From NCBI RefSeq assembly GCF_000967655.1, contig NZ_JXYA01000007.1, positions 90,000 to 153,999 of the forward strand: a DNA stretch of 64,000 nt, given 5' to 3'. The notes under the pieces were generated by a model. It worked only from the letters and a program-made list of their open reading frames with translations. It was not told where the DNA came from and searched no databases. Position 1 is the stretch's first letter. Every line of letters begins with the position of its first letter. Position numbers and translations under genes: made by a program. This DNA comes from Pseudoalteromonas rubra. GTDB taxonomy: Bacteria > Pseudomonadota > Gammaproteobacteria > Enterobacterales > Alteromonadaceae. Shown here one piece after another: positions 26,623 through 35,200 of the stretch.

Positions 26623-27780
26623 ATGGACTTTAATCTCAACGAAGATCAACAGGCTTTTGCCGAAACCGCCTATCAGTTTGCCATGAGCGAGCTGGCACCC
26701 CATGCCGCCGAATGGGATCAAAAACATATTTTCCCGAAAGACGTAATTAAAAAAGCCGGTGAACTGGGCTTTTGTGGCCTATACACACCGGAAGAGGCGG
26801 GTGGCCTGGGCCTGTCGCGTCTTGATTCAAGCATTATTTTTGAGCAATTGTCTATGGGCTGTACGGCCACTACGGCAATGCTGACCATACACAATATGGC
26901 CACCTGGATGATTGCCAGCTTTGCCACTCAGGCGGTAAAAGATCAGTACATGGATCAATTAGTGATGGGTGAGCTACTGGCATCTTACTGCCTGACTGAA
27001 CCAGGCTCTGGCTCTGATGCCGCTTCACTGAAAACCAAAGCGGTACTGGAAGGGGACGAGTATGTCCTGAATGGGTCAAAAATGTTTATTTCGGGCGCGG
27101 GTGAAACCGATGTGCTGGTGGTAATGGCACGTACCGGAGAAGACGGTCCGAAAGGCATTTCTGCCTTTGTGGTGCCGGCTGATGCCGAGGGCGTTATCTA
27201 TGGTAAAGCCGAAGAGAAAATGGGCTGGAATGCGCAGCCGACCCGCCTGGTGACATTCGAAAATGTTCGTATTCCGGCGGCTAACCTGATGGGCAAAGAA
27301 GGCGAAGGCTTTAAGTTTGCCATGCAGGGTCTGGATGGCGGACGTATTAACATTGCAACTTGTTCAATTGGTACTGCACAACAGGCGCTGAACACAGCCA
27401 AAGAATATATGCAGGAGCGCCAGCAGTTTGGTAAGCCTCTGGCGGCATTCCAGGCACTTCAGTTCAAGATTGCCGATATGAACACGGAACTGGTTGCCGC
27501 GCGTCAGATGGTCCGTCTGGCTGCATTTAAACTGGACAGCAACGACAGTGAAAAAACCACTTACTGTGCCATGGCTAAACGCTTTGCGACCGACGTTGGT
27601 ACTAAGGTTTGTGATGATGCATTACAGATCCACGGTGGTTATGGCTACATCAAAGAATACCCACTTGAGCGCCACCTGCGTGATGTACGCGTTCACCAAA
27701 TCCTGGAAGGCACCAATGAGATCATGCGGGTGATCATTGCACGCCGAATTCTAGCCGAAGGCGCAGCAAGCGTACTGTAG
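26623..27780 (+). CDS. Acyl-CoA dehydrogenase, isobutyryl-CoA (valine branch) type
   Basis: A 385-residue flavoprotein; ATG 26623 follows GTGAGG with 5-base spacing, whereas ATG 26602 has no ribosome site. Unlike LiuA, the catalytic Glu occupies the common position in EGTNEIMRVII, and LTEPGSGSDAASLKT binds FAD/substrate. Operon context (mmsA before, crotonases and mmsB after) supports oxidation of isobutyryl-CoA to methacrylyl-CoA, and perhaps 2-methylbutyryl-CoA from isoleucine. It corresponds to the ivd gene set I recall in Shewanella-type bacteria. Electrons pass to ETF. Confidence 0.9.
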   Translation: MDFNLNEDQQAFAETAYQFAMSELAPHAAEWDQKHIFPKDVIKKAGELGFCGLYTPEEAGGLGLSRLDSSIIFEQLSMGCTATTAMLTIHNMATWMIASFATQAVKDQYMDQLVMGELLASYCLTEPGSGSDAASLKTKAVLEGDEYVLNGSKMFISGAGETDVLVVMARTGEDGPKGISAFVVPADAEGVIYGKAEEKMGWNAQPTRLVTFENVRIPAANLMGKEGEGFKFAMQGLDGGRINIATCSIGTAQQALNTAKEYMQERQQFGKPLAAFQALQFKIADMNTELVAARQMVRLAAFKLDSNDSEKTTYCAMAKRFATDVGTKVCDDALQIHGGYGYIKEYPLERHLRDVRVHQILEGTNEIMRVIIARRILAEGAASVL

Positions 27781-27792
27781 AGGAGCATCATT

Positions 27793-28569
27793 ATGTCAGC
27801 ACAATTGAAACTCGAAAAACAAGGTCATATCGCGATTGTGACTATGTCCAACCCACCGGCAAACACCTGGACTCGCGATACACTGGTTGGTCTGAAGGAG
27901 CTGGTAAACGAGCTAAACGCAGATAAAAACATTTACTCTTTGGTGATCACCGGCGAAGGTGAAAAGTTCTTCTCAGCGGGCGCCGACCTGAATGTGTTTG
28001 CCGATGGCGACAAAGGCGTTGCGGCCGATATGTCGCGCGTATTTGGCGAAGCATTTGAAACCCTGAGTGATTTCCGCGGTGTGTCTATTGCGGCCATTAA
28101 CGGCTTCGCGATGGGCGGTGGCCTGGAAGTCGCACTCGCCTGTGATATTCGTATTGCAGAAGCACAGGCTCAAATGGCACTGCCAGAGGCCAAAGTGGGC
28201 TTGCTGCCTTGTGCCGGTGGTACACAAAACTTGTCATGGCTGGTCGGTGAAGGCTGGGCGAAGCGCATGATCTTGTGTGGTGAGCGCCTTAAAGCCGATA
28301 AAGCTCAGCAGATTGGACTGGTTGAAGAAGTGGTTGAGCAGGGTAAAGCGCTGGAAGCAGCCCTTGAGCTGGCTAAGAAAGTGGAAGATCAAAGCCCGGT
28401 GGCTGTGACCGCCTGTAAAGCCCTGATCCAAAAAGGTCGCACCGGCACCATCAACAGTGCACTGCCGCTTGAGCGTGAGTTGTTCGTGACTTTGTTCGAC
28501 ACGCAAGACCAAAAAGAGGGCGTCAATGCCTTCTTAGAAAAACGTAAAGCAAACTGGGTGAATGGCTAA
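27793..28569 (+). CDS. Enoyl-CoA hydratase of valine/isoleucine degradation
   Basis: A 258-residue crotonase. FFSAGADLNVFADGD and NGFAMGGGLEVALACD form the oxyanion hole, and the catalytic acid lies in LPEAKVGLLPCAGGTQ. It should hydrate methacrylyl-CoA to 3-hydroxyisobutyryl-CoA and tiglyl-CoA in the isoleucine branch. It lies 12 bases after the dehydrogenase with GAGGAG upstream, and its stop overlaps the next ATG by one base. Specificity is inferred from context. Confidence 0.92.
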   Translation: MSAQLKLEKQGHIAIVTMSNPPANTWTRDTLVGLKELVNELNADKNIYSLVITGEGEKFFSAGADLNVFADGDKGVAADMSRVFGEAFETLSDFRGVSIAAINGFAMGGGLEVALACDIRIAEAQAQMALPEAKVGLLPCAGGTQNLSWLVGEGWAKRMILCGERLKADKAQQIGLVEEVVEQGKALEAALELAKKVEDQSPVAVTACKALIQKGRTGTINSALPLERELFVTLFDTQDQKEGVNAFLEKRKANWVNG

Positions 28570-29708
28570 TGGTTGAATTGCAGTTACTGAACCAGGCAGA
28601 TGCCCCAGTGGTATTTGAGTTGGCGCACTGTAATAACGGCATGAAGGTGGCGGTTGCCACCCTCAATGCGCCAAAAGCACTTAACGCACTGAACCTGGAA
28701 ATGATCCGCTTATTGGATCCACAGTTGAAAGCCTGGGCTGAAGACGAGCAGATAGCTATGGTGCTGCTCAAAGGTGCAGGTGAGAAAGCCTTTTGTGCCG
28801 GTGGTGATGTGGTTAGCCTGTATAACGCGATGGCGGCCGAAGATGGCAATAATCATCTCGAAGTCTTCTTTGCTGAGGAATATCGCCTTGATTACCACAT
28901 CCACAATTATGATAAACCGATCCTGCTTTGGGGCAATGGCATCATCATGGGTGGCGGTCTTGGTCTGATGGCCGGCGCCAGCCACCGTGTGGTGACTGAA
29001 TCATCACGCATTGCGATGCCGGAAATCACCATTGGCTTGTATCCGGATGTTGGCGGTAGCTACTTCCTGAACAAGATGCCAGAAGGCGTTGGTTTGTTAC
29101 TTGGCCTGACCGGTGCTTCCATTAATGCCACCGATGCCAAGTTTGTTGGCCTGGCCGATCACTATATGGATGGCGAGCGTCTGGATATGCTGCTGCACAA
29201 CCTCAGCGAAGTAAACTGGGGTAAAACCAATGTGCTGAATCACGAGAAGCTGACTCAGCTACTGATCTCCCTTGATGAAGCATCACACATTCCACCGCGC
29301 AGCGAAATTAAGCCACTGGCCGACTCGTTTGCTCAGCTTGCCGAATTTGACACCCTGGAAGCCCAGGTTGAGCACATTTTGGCGTTGGACAGCGCAGAGA
29401 ATAAATGGCTGAGCAAAGCACAAAAAGCCCTTAAGCATGGCTCTCCTTTGAGCGCAGTGTTAATTCAGACGCAACTAAAGCGTGCAGAAGGCCTGTCACT
29501 GAAGGAGTGCTTCTTGCGTGAGCTGGCGATGTCGGTTCACTGTGGTGAAGTAGGTGAGTTCCGTGAAGGGGTACGTGCACTGCTGATTGACAAAGACGGA
29601 CAGCCACAGTGGCAATTTAAGACGGTTACAGACGTAGATAGCGCTGTGATTGAGCGCTTTTTTGCGCCACGTTGGGAAGAGAGTGAACATCCCCTGGCTG
29701 ATCTATAA
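28569..29708 (+). CDS. 3-hydroxyisobutyryl-CoA hydrolase
   Basis: A 379-residue crotonase-superfamily thioesterase, longer than hydratases as expected for HIBCH. GAGEKAFCAGGDVVSLYNA and GNGIIMGGGLGLMAGASHR give the oxyanion hole; MPEITIGLYPDVGGSYFLNKMP carries the HIBCH-type catalytic Glu/Asp segment, and the C-terminal helical extension is present. It hydrolyses 3-hydroxyisobutyryl-CoA to the free acid, preventing build-up of toxic methacrylyl-CoA. Translation is coupled to the hydratase by TAATG. Confidence 0.94.
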   Translation: MVELQLLNQADAPVVFELAHCNNGMKVAVATLNAPKALNALNLEMIRLLDPQLKAWAEDEQIAMVLLKGAGEKAFCAGGDVVSLYNAMAAEDGNNHLEVFFAEEYRLDYHIHNYDKPILLWGNGIIMGGGLGLMAGASHRVVTESSRIAMPEITIGLYPDVGGSYFLNKMPEGVGLLLGLTGASINATDAKFVGLADHYMDGERLDMLLHNLSEVNWGKTNVLNHEKLTQLLISLDEASHIPPRSEIKPLADSFAQLAEFDTLEAQVEHILALDSAENKWLSKAQKALKHGSPLSAVLIQTQLKRAEGLSLKECFLRELAMSVHCGEVGEFREGVRALLIDKDGQPQWQFKTVTDVDSAVIERFFAPRWEESEHPLADL

Positions 29709-29719
29709 GGAATAAACAC

Positions 29720-30610
29720 ATGGCAAAGCTTGGATTTATAGGTTTAGGAAACATGGGCGGCCCGATGGCGGCCAATTTGGTAAAAGCCGGTCATCAGGTC
29801 ACGGTATTTGATCTCAGTGCTGAGGCGCTCAAGCAACTTGAAGCGCACGGTGCTGTGGCTGCGGACAATGTGTCTGATGTCTGCGCAGGTGCAGACTTTG
29901 TGATTAGTATGCTGCCAGCCAGCAAGCACGTTCGCATGATTTATACTGGCGAAGATGGATTGATCAACTATCTTGAAAAGTCGACGCTGGTGATTGACTG
30001 CTCAACCATTGACGCAGAATCAGCGCAGTTTGTTGGCAATACCTTGGCCCAGGCTGGCATTGCATTCGTTGATGCGCCGGTGTCCGGTGGCGTTGCAGGT
30101 GCTGCGGCGGGCACGCTAACCTTTATCGTGGGTGGCAGCGACGCTGACTTTAACAAAGCGCAAACGGTCCTGAACGACATGGGTAAAAATATTTTCCATG
30201 CCGGGGCAGTGGGTGCCGGTCAGGTCGCTAAGATCTGTAATAATATGCTGCTATCAATACTCATGGCAGGCACCAGTGAAGCACTGCAAATGGGCGTTGA
30301 CCACGGCCTTGATCCAAAAGTATTGAGCGAAATTATGCTCAACAGCTCGGGTCGCAACTGGACATTGGAGCTATACAATCCGTGTCCGGACGTATTAGAG
30401 AATGTGCCTTCGTCAAATGGGTATAAACCCGGTTTTATGGTTGATTTAATGGCCAAAGACTTAGGGTTGGCGATGCAGGCGGCACAGCAAACAAACTCGG
30501 CTACGCCGATGGGGGCACTGGCAAAAAATCTCTACAACCTGATGCAGAATCAGGGCAGTGGCAGTGAAGATTTTAGTGCTATTTTTAAACTCTATTCACA
30601 AAAGCAGTAA
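29720..30610 (+). CDS. mmsB: 3-hydroxyisobutyrate dehydrogenase
   Basis: A 296-residue beta-hydroxyacid dehydrogenase. The N-terminal Rossmann motif GFIGLGNMGGPMAANLVKAG (residues about 5-24), the substrate-binding DAPVSGGVAGAAAGTL segment and catalytic Lys171 in GQVAKICNNM are all intact. It oxidises 3-hydroxyisobutyrate to methylmalonate semialdehyde with NAD+, supplying MmsA. Located 11 bases after the hydrolase with an AAGGA site. Confidence 0.96.
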   Translation: MAKLGFIGLGNMGGPMAANLVKAGHQVTVFDLSAEALKQLEAHGAVAADNVSDVCAGADFVISMLPASKHVRMIYTGEDGLINYLEKSTLVIDCSTIDAESAQFVGNTLAQAGIAFVDAPVSGGVAGAAAGTLTFIVGGSDADFNKAQTVLNDMGKNIFHAGAVGAGQVAKICNNMLLSILMAGTSEALQMGVDHGLDPKVLSEIMLNSSGRNWTLELYNPCPDVLENVPSSNGYKPGFMVDLMAKDLGLAMQAAQQTNSATPMGALAKNLYNLMQNQGSGSEDFSAIFKLYSQKQ

Positions 30611-30631
30611 CAGAAGCAGGGTTGAAATATC

Positions 30632-31393
30632 ATGGATATAAAGAACAAAACGGTGGTGATCACCGGTGGTGCGCAGGGCCTGGGCTTTGCGATGGCAACG
30701 GAAATGGCCAAAATGGGTGCCAAGCTGGCATTGATAGATATGCAGGAAGAGCAGCTGCAAAGCGCAGCCGCTGAGCTTAGAACACTGGATGTTGAAGTAA
30801 AAACTTATGTGGCGAATGTGAGCCTGGAGAGCGATGTTGAACAGGTATTCAGCGCCATAGTGGCAGACCTGGGTAATATCGCTGTATTGGTTAATAACGC
30901 CGGTATTCTGCGCGATGGCCTGCTGTTAAAAGCCAAAGACGGTGAAGTGACGGATAAAATGTCACTACAGCAGTTCCAGTCGGTACTGGATGTCAACCTG
31001 ACAGGGGTATTCCTGTGTGGCCGTGAAGCGGCAACTAAGATGGTAGAAGGCCAGGAAGGGGGCGTTATCATCAATATGTCGAGCGTGGCACGTGCGGGCA
31101 ATATGGGTCAGACCAACTACTCGGCTGCCAAAGCCGGTGTTGTTGCTATGACCACATCCTGGGCGAAAGAGCTGGGCCGCTACGGCATTCGTGTTGGTGC
31201 CATCGCACCGGGCGTGATCCGCACACAAATGACCGACGCAATGAAGCCTGAAGCCAAAGAGCGCCTGCTGAAGATGAAACCTGTTGGACGTTTGGGTGAA
31301 GCTGGCGAGATTGCCCACACGGCAAAATATATTATCGAGAATGATTTCTTCACCGGTCGTGTAGTAGAAATTGACGGCGGGATCAGACTCTGA
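30632..31393 (+). CDS. Short-chain dehydrogenase of isoleucine degradation (3-hydroxy-2-methylacyl-CoA type)
   Basis: A 253-residue classical SDR. The cofactor motif is TGGAQGLGFAMA near residues 11-22, NNAG is at about 89-92, the catalytic Ser is in NMSSVARAGN and Tyr/Lys are in NYSAAKAG. As the last gene of the valine/isoleucine run it most likely oxidises 3-hydroxy-2-methylbutyryl-CoA to 2-methylacetoacetyl-CoA, the substrate of the upstream thiolase; FabG-like reductase activity is the alternative. No dedicated isoleucine-branch hydroxyacyl-CoA dehydrogenase is otherwise present in the cluster. Confidence 0.85.
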   Translation: MDIKNKTVVITGGAQGLGFAMATEMAKMGAKLALIDMQEEQLQSAAAELRTLDVEVKTYVANVSLESDVEQVFSAIVADLGNIAVLVNNAGILRDGLLLKAKDGEVTDKMSLQQFQSVLDVNLTGVFLCGREAATKMVEGQEGGVIINMSSVARAGNMGQTNYSAAKAGVVAMTTSWAKELGRYGIRVGAIAPGVIRTQMTDAMKPEAKERLLKMKPVGRLGEAGEIAHTAKYIIENDFFTGRVVEIDGGIRL

Positions 31394-31697
31394 TAAATTA
31401 ATACTTAAGTATCGGTTTGCTTTTAGTTTTGACCTAAAACCAATACAAAAGAATTCGCATACTTATGTTCCTTTATCTTCGCAAGAAGAAAGTGTGTTGA
31501 ATCAAGCGGCAGGCCACGCATACCTGCCGCTTTTTAGTTTCTGTCGCACAAGTGTTTGGCGTATTGGCTTACCTACTTCTTTTCTGAGCATGCCTTTTGC
31601 TCTTTGAATATTATTGAAAAATTACATATTCTTTTAACTAATCCATTGCTAGAGTAGCGAATTACTCACTATTTATCCTGACCAACAAGGGGCGACT
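31394..31697. other. Intergenic region with the ivd terminator and the marC leader
   Basis: About 300 AT-rich bases. AAGCGGCAGG/CCTGCCGCTT with TTTTT at 31504-31535 is a good intrinsic terminator. An earlier dyad TTTTAG/CTAAAA lies near 31421-31440. The marC promoter must lie in the last 160 bases, with no clear match to assert. Confidence 0.6.
31504..31535 (+). terminator. Intrinsic terminator of the valine/isoleucine gene set
   Basis: A perfect 10-bp stem AAGCGGCAGG/CCTGCCGCTT with a 9-base loop, followed by a T tract, about 110 bases after the SDR stop. Confidence 0.85.
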
Positions 31698-32306
31698 TTG
31701 ATTGATTTTGTAGCCACTTTTATCTTCTTTTTTGCGGTTATCGACCCGATAGGTACGATCCCCGTATTTATTGCGGTCACGCGTGGTTATGATGCTGCAG
31801 CGAAACGCAAGATTGCCGTAATTGCAAGTCTGGTCGCCGCAGCTTTGCTGGTGTTTTTTGCTGTCGCTGGAGAGATTTTACTGACCGCGATGGGGATCCC
31901 GCTGGCAGCGTTTCAGATTGCCGGTGGCATTGTGCTGTTCTTATTTGCACTGTCGATGATCTTTGGTGAAAGTAAGCCGGAAGAAGAGGTTCGGTTAGTC
32001 AAAGACCACCGTGAAACCGCGATATTTCCGCTGGCGGTCCCGTCGATCGCAAGCCCTGGCGCAATGCTTGCCTGCGTGCTGTTAACCGAAAATGCACGGT
32101 TTAATATTTTTGAACAAATGCAGACTGTGGCTATGATGCTGGCGGTGATTTTACTGACTTTGTTACTGATGCTGGTCGCAAGCAGCGTTCATAAGGTTAT
32201 TGGTAATGCCGGGGCCAGTGTTATCAGTCGGGTAATGGGCTTGATCCTTGCCTCAGTTGCGGTAACCAATGCTTTAGCGGGTTTTGTCAGTTACTTCGAT
32301 AAATAA
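31698..32306 (+). CDS. MarC family integral membrane protein
   Basis: A 202-residue protein with six predicted membrane helices. It opens with IDFVATFIFFFAVIDPIGTIPVFIAVTRG in the MarC/YhcE pattern, where FFFAVIDPIGTIPVF is the family signature. The start is TTG at 31698: AAGGGG lies 6 bases upstream and no ATG or GTG fits. MarC proteins are of uncertain function, having been wrongly linked to antibiotic resistance. Monocistronic, followed by a duplicated palindrome region. Confidence 0.88.
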   Translation: MIDFVATFIFFFAVIDPIGTIPVFIAVTRGYDAAAKRKIAVIASLVAAALLVFFAVAGEILLTAMGIPLAAFQIAGGIVLFLFALSMIFGESKPEEEVRLVKDHRETAIFPLAVPSIASPGAMLACVLLTENARFNIFEQMQTVAMMLAVILLTLLLMLVASSVHKVIGNAGASVISRVMGLILASVAVTNALAGFVSYFDK

Positions 32307-32312
32307 GGAAAA

Positions 32313-32370
32313 TTGGAAAAGCAGCCCTGGGGCTCGGGAAAGTTGGCAAAGCAGCCCTAGGGCTGCTAAA
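32313..32370. repeat. Tandem 30-base duplication carrying a perfect palindrome
   Basis: TTGGAAAAGCAGCCCT at 32313 and TTGGCAAAGCAGCCCT at 32343 are a 30-base-period direct repeat with one mismatch. The second copy contains AGCAGCCCTAGGGCTGCT (32350-32367), an 18-base perfect palindrome; the first copy is a decayed version. It lies between convergent marC and the DUF2062 gene and may be a duplicated bidirectional terminator. Confidence 0.55.
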
Positions 32371-32386
32371 CCATAAAGAGGTCGGG

Positions 32387-32902
32387 TTAGCTGGATTGCT
32401 GATTACGGGCGGCCCAGGCTTTATTGACAGAGCGACGCCACAGAAAATCAATAACGAAAAAGCCCAAAAGAGCCGCCATACAGGCGCAGATCAATGAGCC
32501 AACAATGAAGGCAGGCCCTATGGTTGACAGGCTCTCGACCAGCCAGTTCCAGCTGGCCTCAAAATGAAATGGTTGCTCTTCCTGACCCAGAGCGAATGCG
32601 CCTACCTGATAGGAGGCGTAAAAAATAGGGGGCATAGTCAGTGGGTTAGTGATCCACACCAGCGCAATTGACAAAGGAAGGTTAACGCGAAAAGGAATGG
32701 CCAGGGCGGCTGCAAGAACCATTTGAAAAGGAACAGGGATGAACGCAAAGAACAGGCCTACGGAAAAGGCCCCACGCGCCGAGCGGCGATTTAAATGCCA
32801 AAGATTTGCATCATGTAACAAACTACCGAATATTTTCAGCGACTTTTGCTGTTTGATCTTATTGTGATCGGGTAGAAACCTTTGGATCGTCTTCTTTGGC
32901 AT
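32387..32902 (-). CDS. DUF2062 membrane protein
   Basis: A 171-residue protein started at ATG 32902 (MPKKTIQRFLPDH, the typical DUF2062 opening); an ATG at 32911 would add three residues. After a basic N-terminus, HLNRRSARGAFSVGLFFAFIPVPFQM and WITNPLTMPPIFYASY are the family's conserved segments, with three or four membrane helices. Function is unknown. It is divergent from comEC with essentially no space between the coding regions, so its promoter must lie inside comEC. Confidence 0.85.
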   Translation of the reverse strand: MPKKTIQRFLPDHNKIKQQKSLKIFGSLLHDANLWHLNRRSARGAFSVGLFFAFIPVPFQMVLAAALAIPFRVNLPLSIALVWITNPLTMPPIFYASYQVGAFALGQEEQPFHFEASWNWLVESLSTIGPAFIVGSLICACMAALLGFFVIDFLWRRSVNKAWAARNQQSS

Positions 32903-32923
32903 GTTAAGCAACCATTTACATCG

Positions 32924-35137
32924 ATGTTGATCTGCTGCGGCCTGATCAGCGGGTGCCTGATCTCAGTATTTTATCTGGGTCAGTGGCAGTGGTTTGTCTG
33001 CTCAGGCGTGCTCCTTTTTCTCTGCGGGTATTTTAAGACTTTTTCGAGTGTTTTGGCAGGTTTTATTTTAGGTATTTTTGTGACGATTTGTCACTATTGG
33101 TTGGTTTATGCACCGCCGCTTGCTGAAAAAGGCTTAGCGCAGCAAGTGAAAGTCGTCGGTAATGTCAGTAAAGTCATTGGCACGGGCGCTAACCCTTATG
33201 TCACCCTTGAGCTGGCAAGCATAGGCCACTACAAGATACCCTGGTATCGTCGTGTTCGTGCCAATGTGTCATTAAGTGGCGCGTTGCCCACAGATCTAAA
33301 CGGTGCAACACTGACAGGCATGGCGACACTCAAGCTGTTTCGTAGTCGAAAAAATTTCTCGGTATTTGACGCTGAGCTTTATGCCTTTCGCAATCAGATA
33401 TTCTACAAAGGCCGCCTGTCAGTGGAGAAGGCAAGTTACGCTCATAGCGAACGTTTGCGGACGACCTATCGCACTTGGGTATCTCAGGCGCTGGATGGAT
33501 TGCATTTTAGCTGGTTTTACTATGTGATACTGACGGGAGATAAAAGTGCAGTACCGCAAGCCGATAAAGCTTACTTTCAATCGCTGGGTCTCAGTCATTT
33601 GCTGGCTATTTCCGGCCTGCATGTCGCCATTGTATTTGCGCTGAGCTTTGCTCTGTGCAAACTTGCCCTGGTTTTAATGTGGTCGCGTTTGGCTCAGCAT
33701 CATAATTATCAGCTGGGCTATTTTACCTTTGCGCTGCTCCTGAGCGGGGTTTATGTCTGGCTCAGTGGCATGCAGGTGTCGGCGCAGCGCGCCTGGTTAA
33801 TGGCCTTGCTGGGCGCATGTTGTTTTTTGTTTGCCCGGCACCTGAGCCCTGCACGAACCCTAATCTATGCCCTGACAGTGATCTTAATTGCCAATCCTTT
33901 TGCTGTGCTTAACTTGGGGCTGTATTTTTCTTTCTTTGCGGTGGCCACTATTTTTGTGGTGTTTCGCAACACAGTGCGTGAATCACAGCGCCTGTCCCGA
34001 GTTAAGCTGCTGTTATATTTACAATGTGGCTTATTTACGGCTCTGTTACCGCTTACCCTTTATTCCTATCATGGCTTTAGCATGAGCAGCATACCAGTCA
34101 ACCTGGTGGTAATTCCATTGTTGTCGGTGGTGATTTTTCCGCTGCTGTTGATACATCTGCTCAGCGTCATGACCGCGGGCTGGGCCGTTTTAGCTATACC
34201 AGATGCCATGCTCAACTCGGCCTATCAGTGGTTAAACGCATTTCCTTATCACTGGTGGCACAGCGGCGCGATGGCACCAGAGCTGGTGATACTGAGCTAT
34301 ATAGCGTTACTACTGTGTTTGAGTACCTTAACCCGGCCATTTGCCTGGGTTCCGGTGTCTGCTGTACTTATGGTCAGTCTCTTAGAGCGGCCACCCGACT
34401 GGCAGGTAGACGTTTTTGATGTCGGGCATGGCACGGCGGTACTGGTCACTACTCAAGGCAATGGCGCGCTGATTGACCTCGGCGCCAGTTATTTTTCCCG
34501 TTATTCGCTGTTTGACAATGTGGTTAAGCCTTATTTGCAGGCGCATCGCATTAAGTTACTCCATACAGTGATAAGCCATGATGACAGTGACCATAATGGT
34601 GGATTAGCTGATTTATACCGCTACGACGGTGGCCGCTCCCTGGAACAGTTTCACCAGGGGGATGGTAAGGCGCTATGCACGCTCAAAACGGTGCAAATGG
34701 GCAAACTGAGTATCGAGTCTCTGTGGCCAGTTGAGCCAATGAACAGCGACAATAACAATTCCTGCGTGGTCAGGATAAGTGATGGCACGACCGAGCTGCT
34801 ATTACCCGGAGACATAGAGCAGGTTGCAGAAAAGGCACTGTTGGCATTGCAACGGGAAAAGCTGCCATCGGAGATACTGCTTGCTCCCCATCACGGCAGC
34901 AATACATCATCCAGTATGGCGTTTGTCTCTGCCGTCTCACCCAAGTGGGTGGTGTTCTCGCGAGGATTCCACTCGCCCTGGCGCTTGCCACACGATGAGG
35001 TGGTGGCGCGTTATCAATCGACGGGCAGCCAGATGCTGGATACCGCCACAGCGGGTCAGGTTCGATTCAAAATAACCGGGACAGAAGTTCAACTGGAAAC
35101 CGCCCGAGATAGGAAAAGTTTTTGGTTCTTAAGATAA
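32924..35137 (+). CDS. comEC: ComEC/Rec2 DNA-uptake channel protein
   Basis: About 737 residues from ATG 32924; an in-frame TTG at 32882 would add 14 residues and overlap the divergent DUF2062 gene, and neither start has a good ribosome site. Order: N-terminal membrane helices, an extracytoplasmic OB-like domain, the polytopic competence domain with LSHLLAISGLHVAIVFAL (the ComEC signature), then a C-terminal metallo-beta-lactamase-like domain with DVGHGTAVLV and SHDDSDHNGG (metal ligands). ComEC moves single-stranded DNA across the inner membrane in natural transformation. Length and both domains appear complete, so uptake may be functional. It precedes msbA, as in many gammaproteobacteria. 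Confidence 0.93.
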   Translation: MLICCGLISGCLISVFYLGQWQWFVCSGVLLFLCGYFKTFSSVLAGFILGIFVTICHYWLVYAPPLAEKGLAQQVKVVGNVSKVIGTGANPYVTLELASIGHYKIPWYRRVRANVSLSGALPTDLNGATLTGMATLKLFRSRKNFSVFDAELYAFRNQIFYKGRLSVEKASYAHSERLRTTYRTWVSQALDGLHFSWFYYVILTGDKSAVPQADKAYFQSLGLSHLLAISGLHVAIVFALSFALCKLALVLMWSRLAQHHNYQLGYFTFALLLSGVYVWLSGMQVSAQRAWLMALLGACCFLFARHLSPARTLIYALTVILIANPFAVLNLGLYFSFFAVATIFVVFRNTVRESQRLSRVKLLLYLQCGLFTALLPLTLYSYHGFSMSSIPVNLVVIPLLSVVIFPLLLIHLLSVMTAGWAVLAIPDAMLNSAYQWLNAFPYHWWHSGAMAPELVILSYIALLLCLSTLTRPFAWVPVSAVLMVSLLERPPDWQVDVFDVGHGTAVLVTTQGNGALIDLGASYFSRYSLFDNVVKPYLQAHRIKLLHTVISHDDSDHNGGLADLYRYDGGRSLEQFHQGDGKALCTLKTVQMGKLSIESLWPVEPMNSDNNNSCVVRISDGTTELLLPGDIEQVAEKALLALQREKLPSEILLAPHHGSNTSSSMAFVSAVSPKWVVFSRGFHSPWRLPHDEVVARYQSTGSQMLDTATAGQVRFKITGTEVQLETARDRKSFWFLR

Positions 35138-35200
35138 TGCATTCAGTTTTGCCATCAGTACAGCTACAATACGCGGGTTATGACGTACCAGAGAGACACT

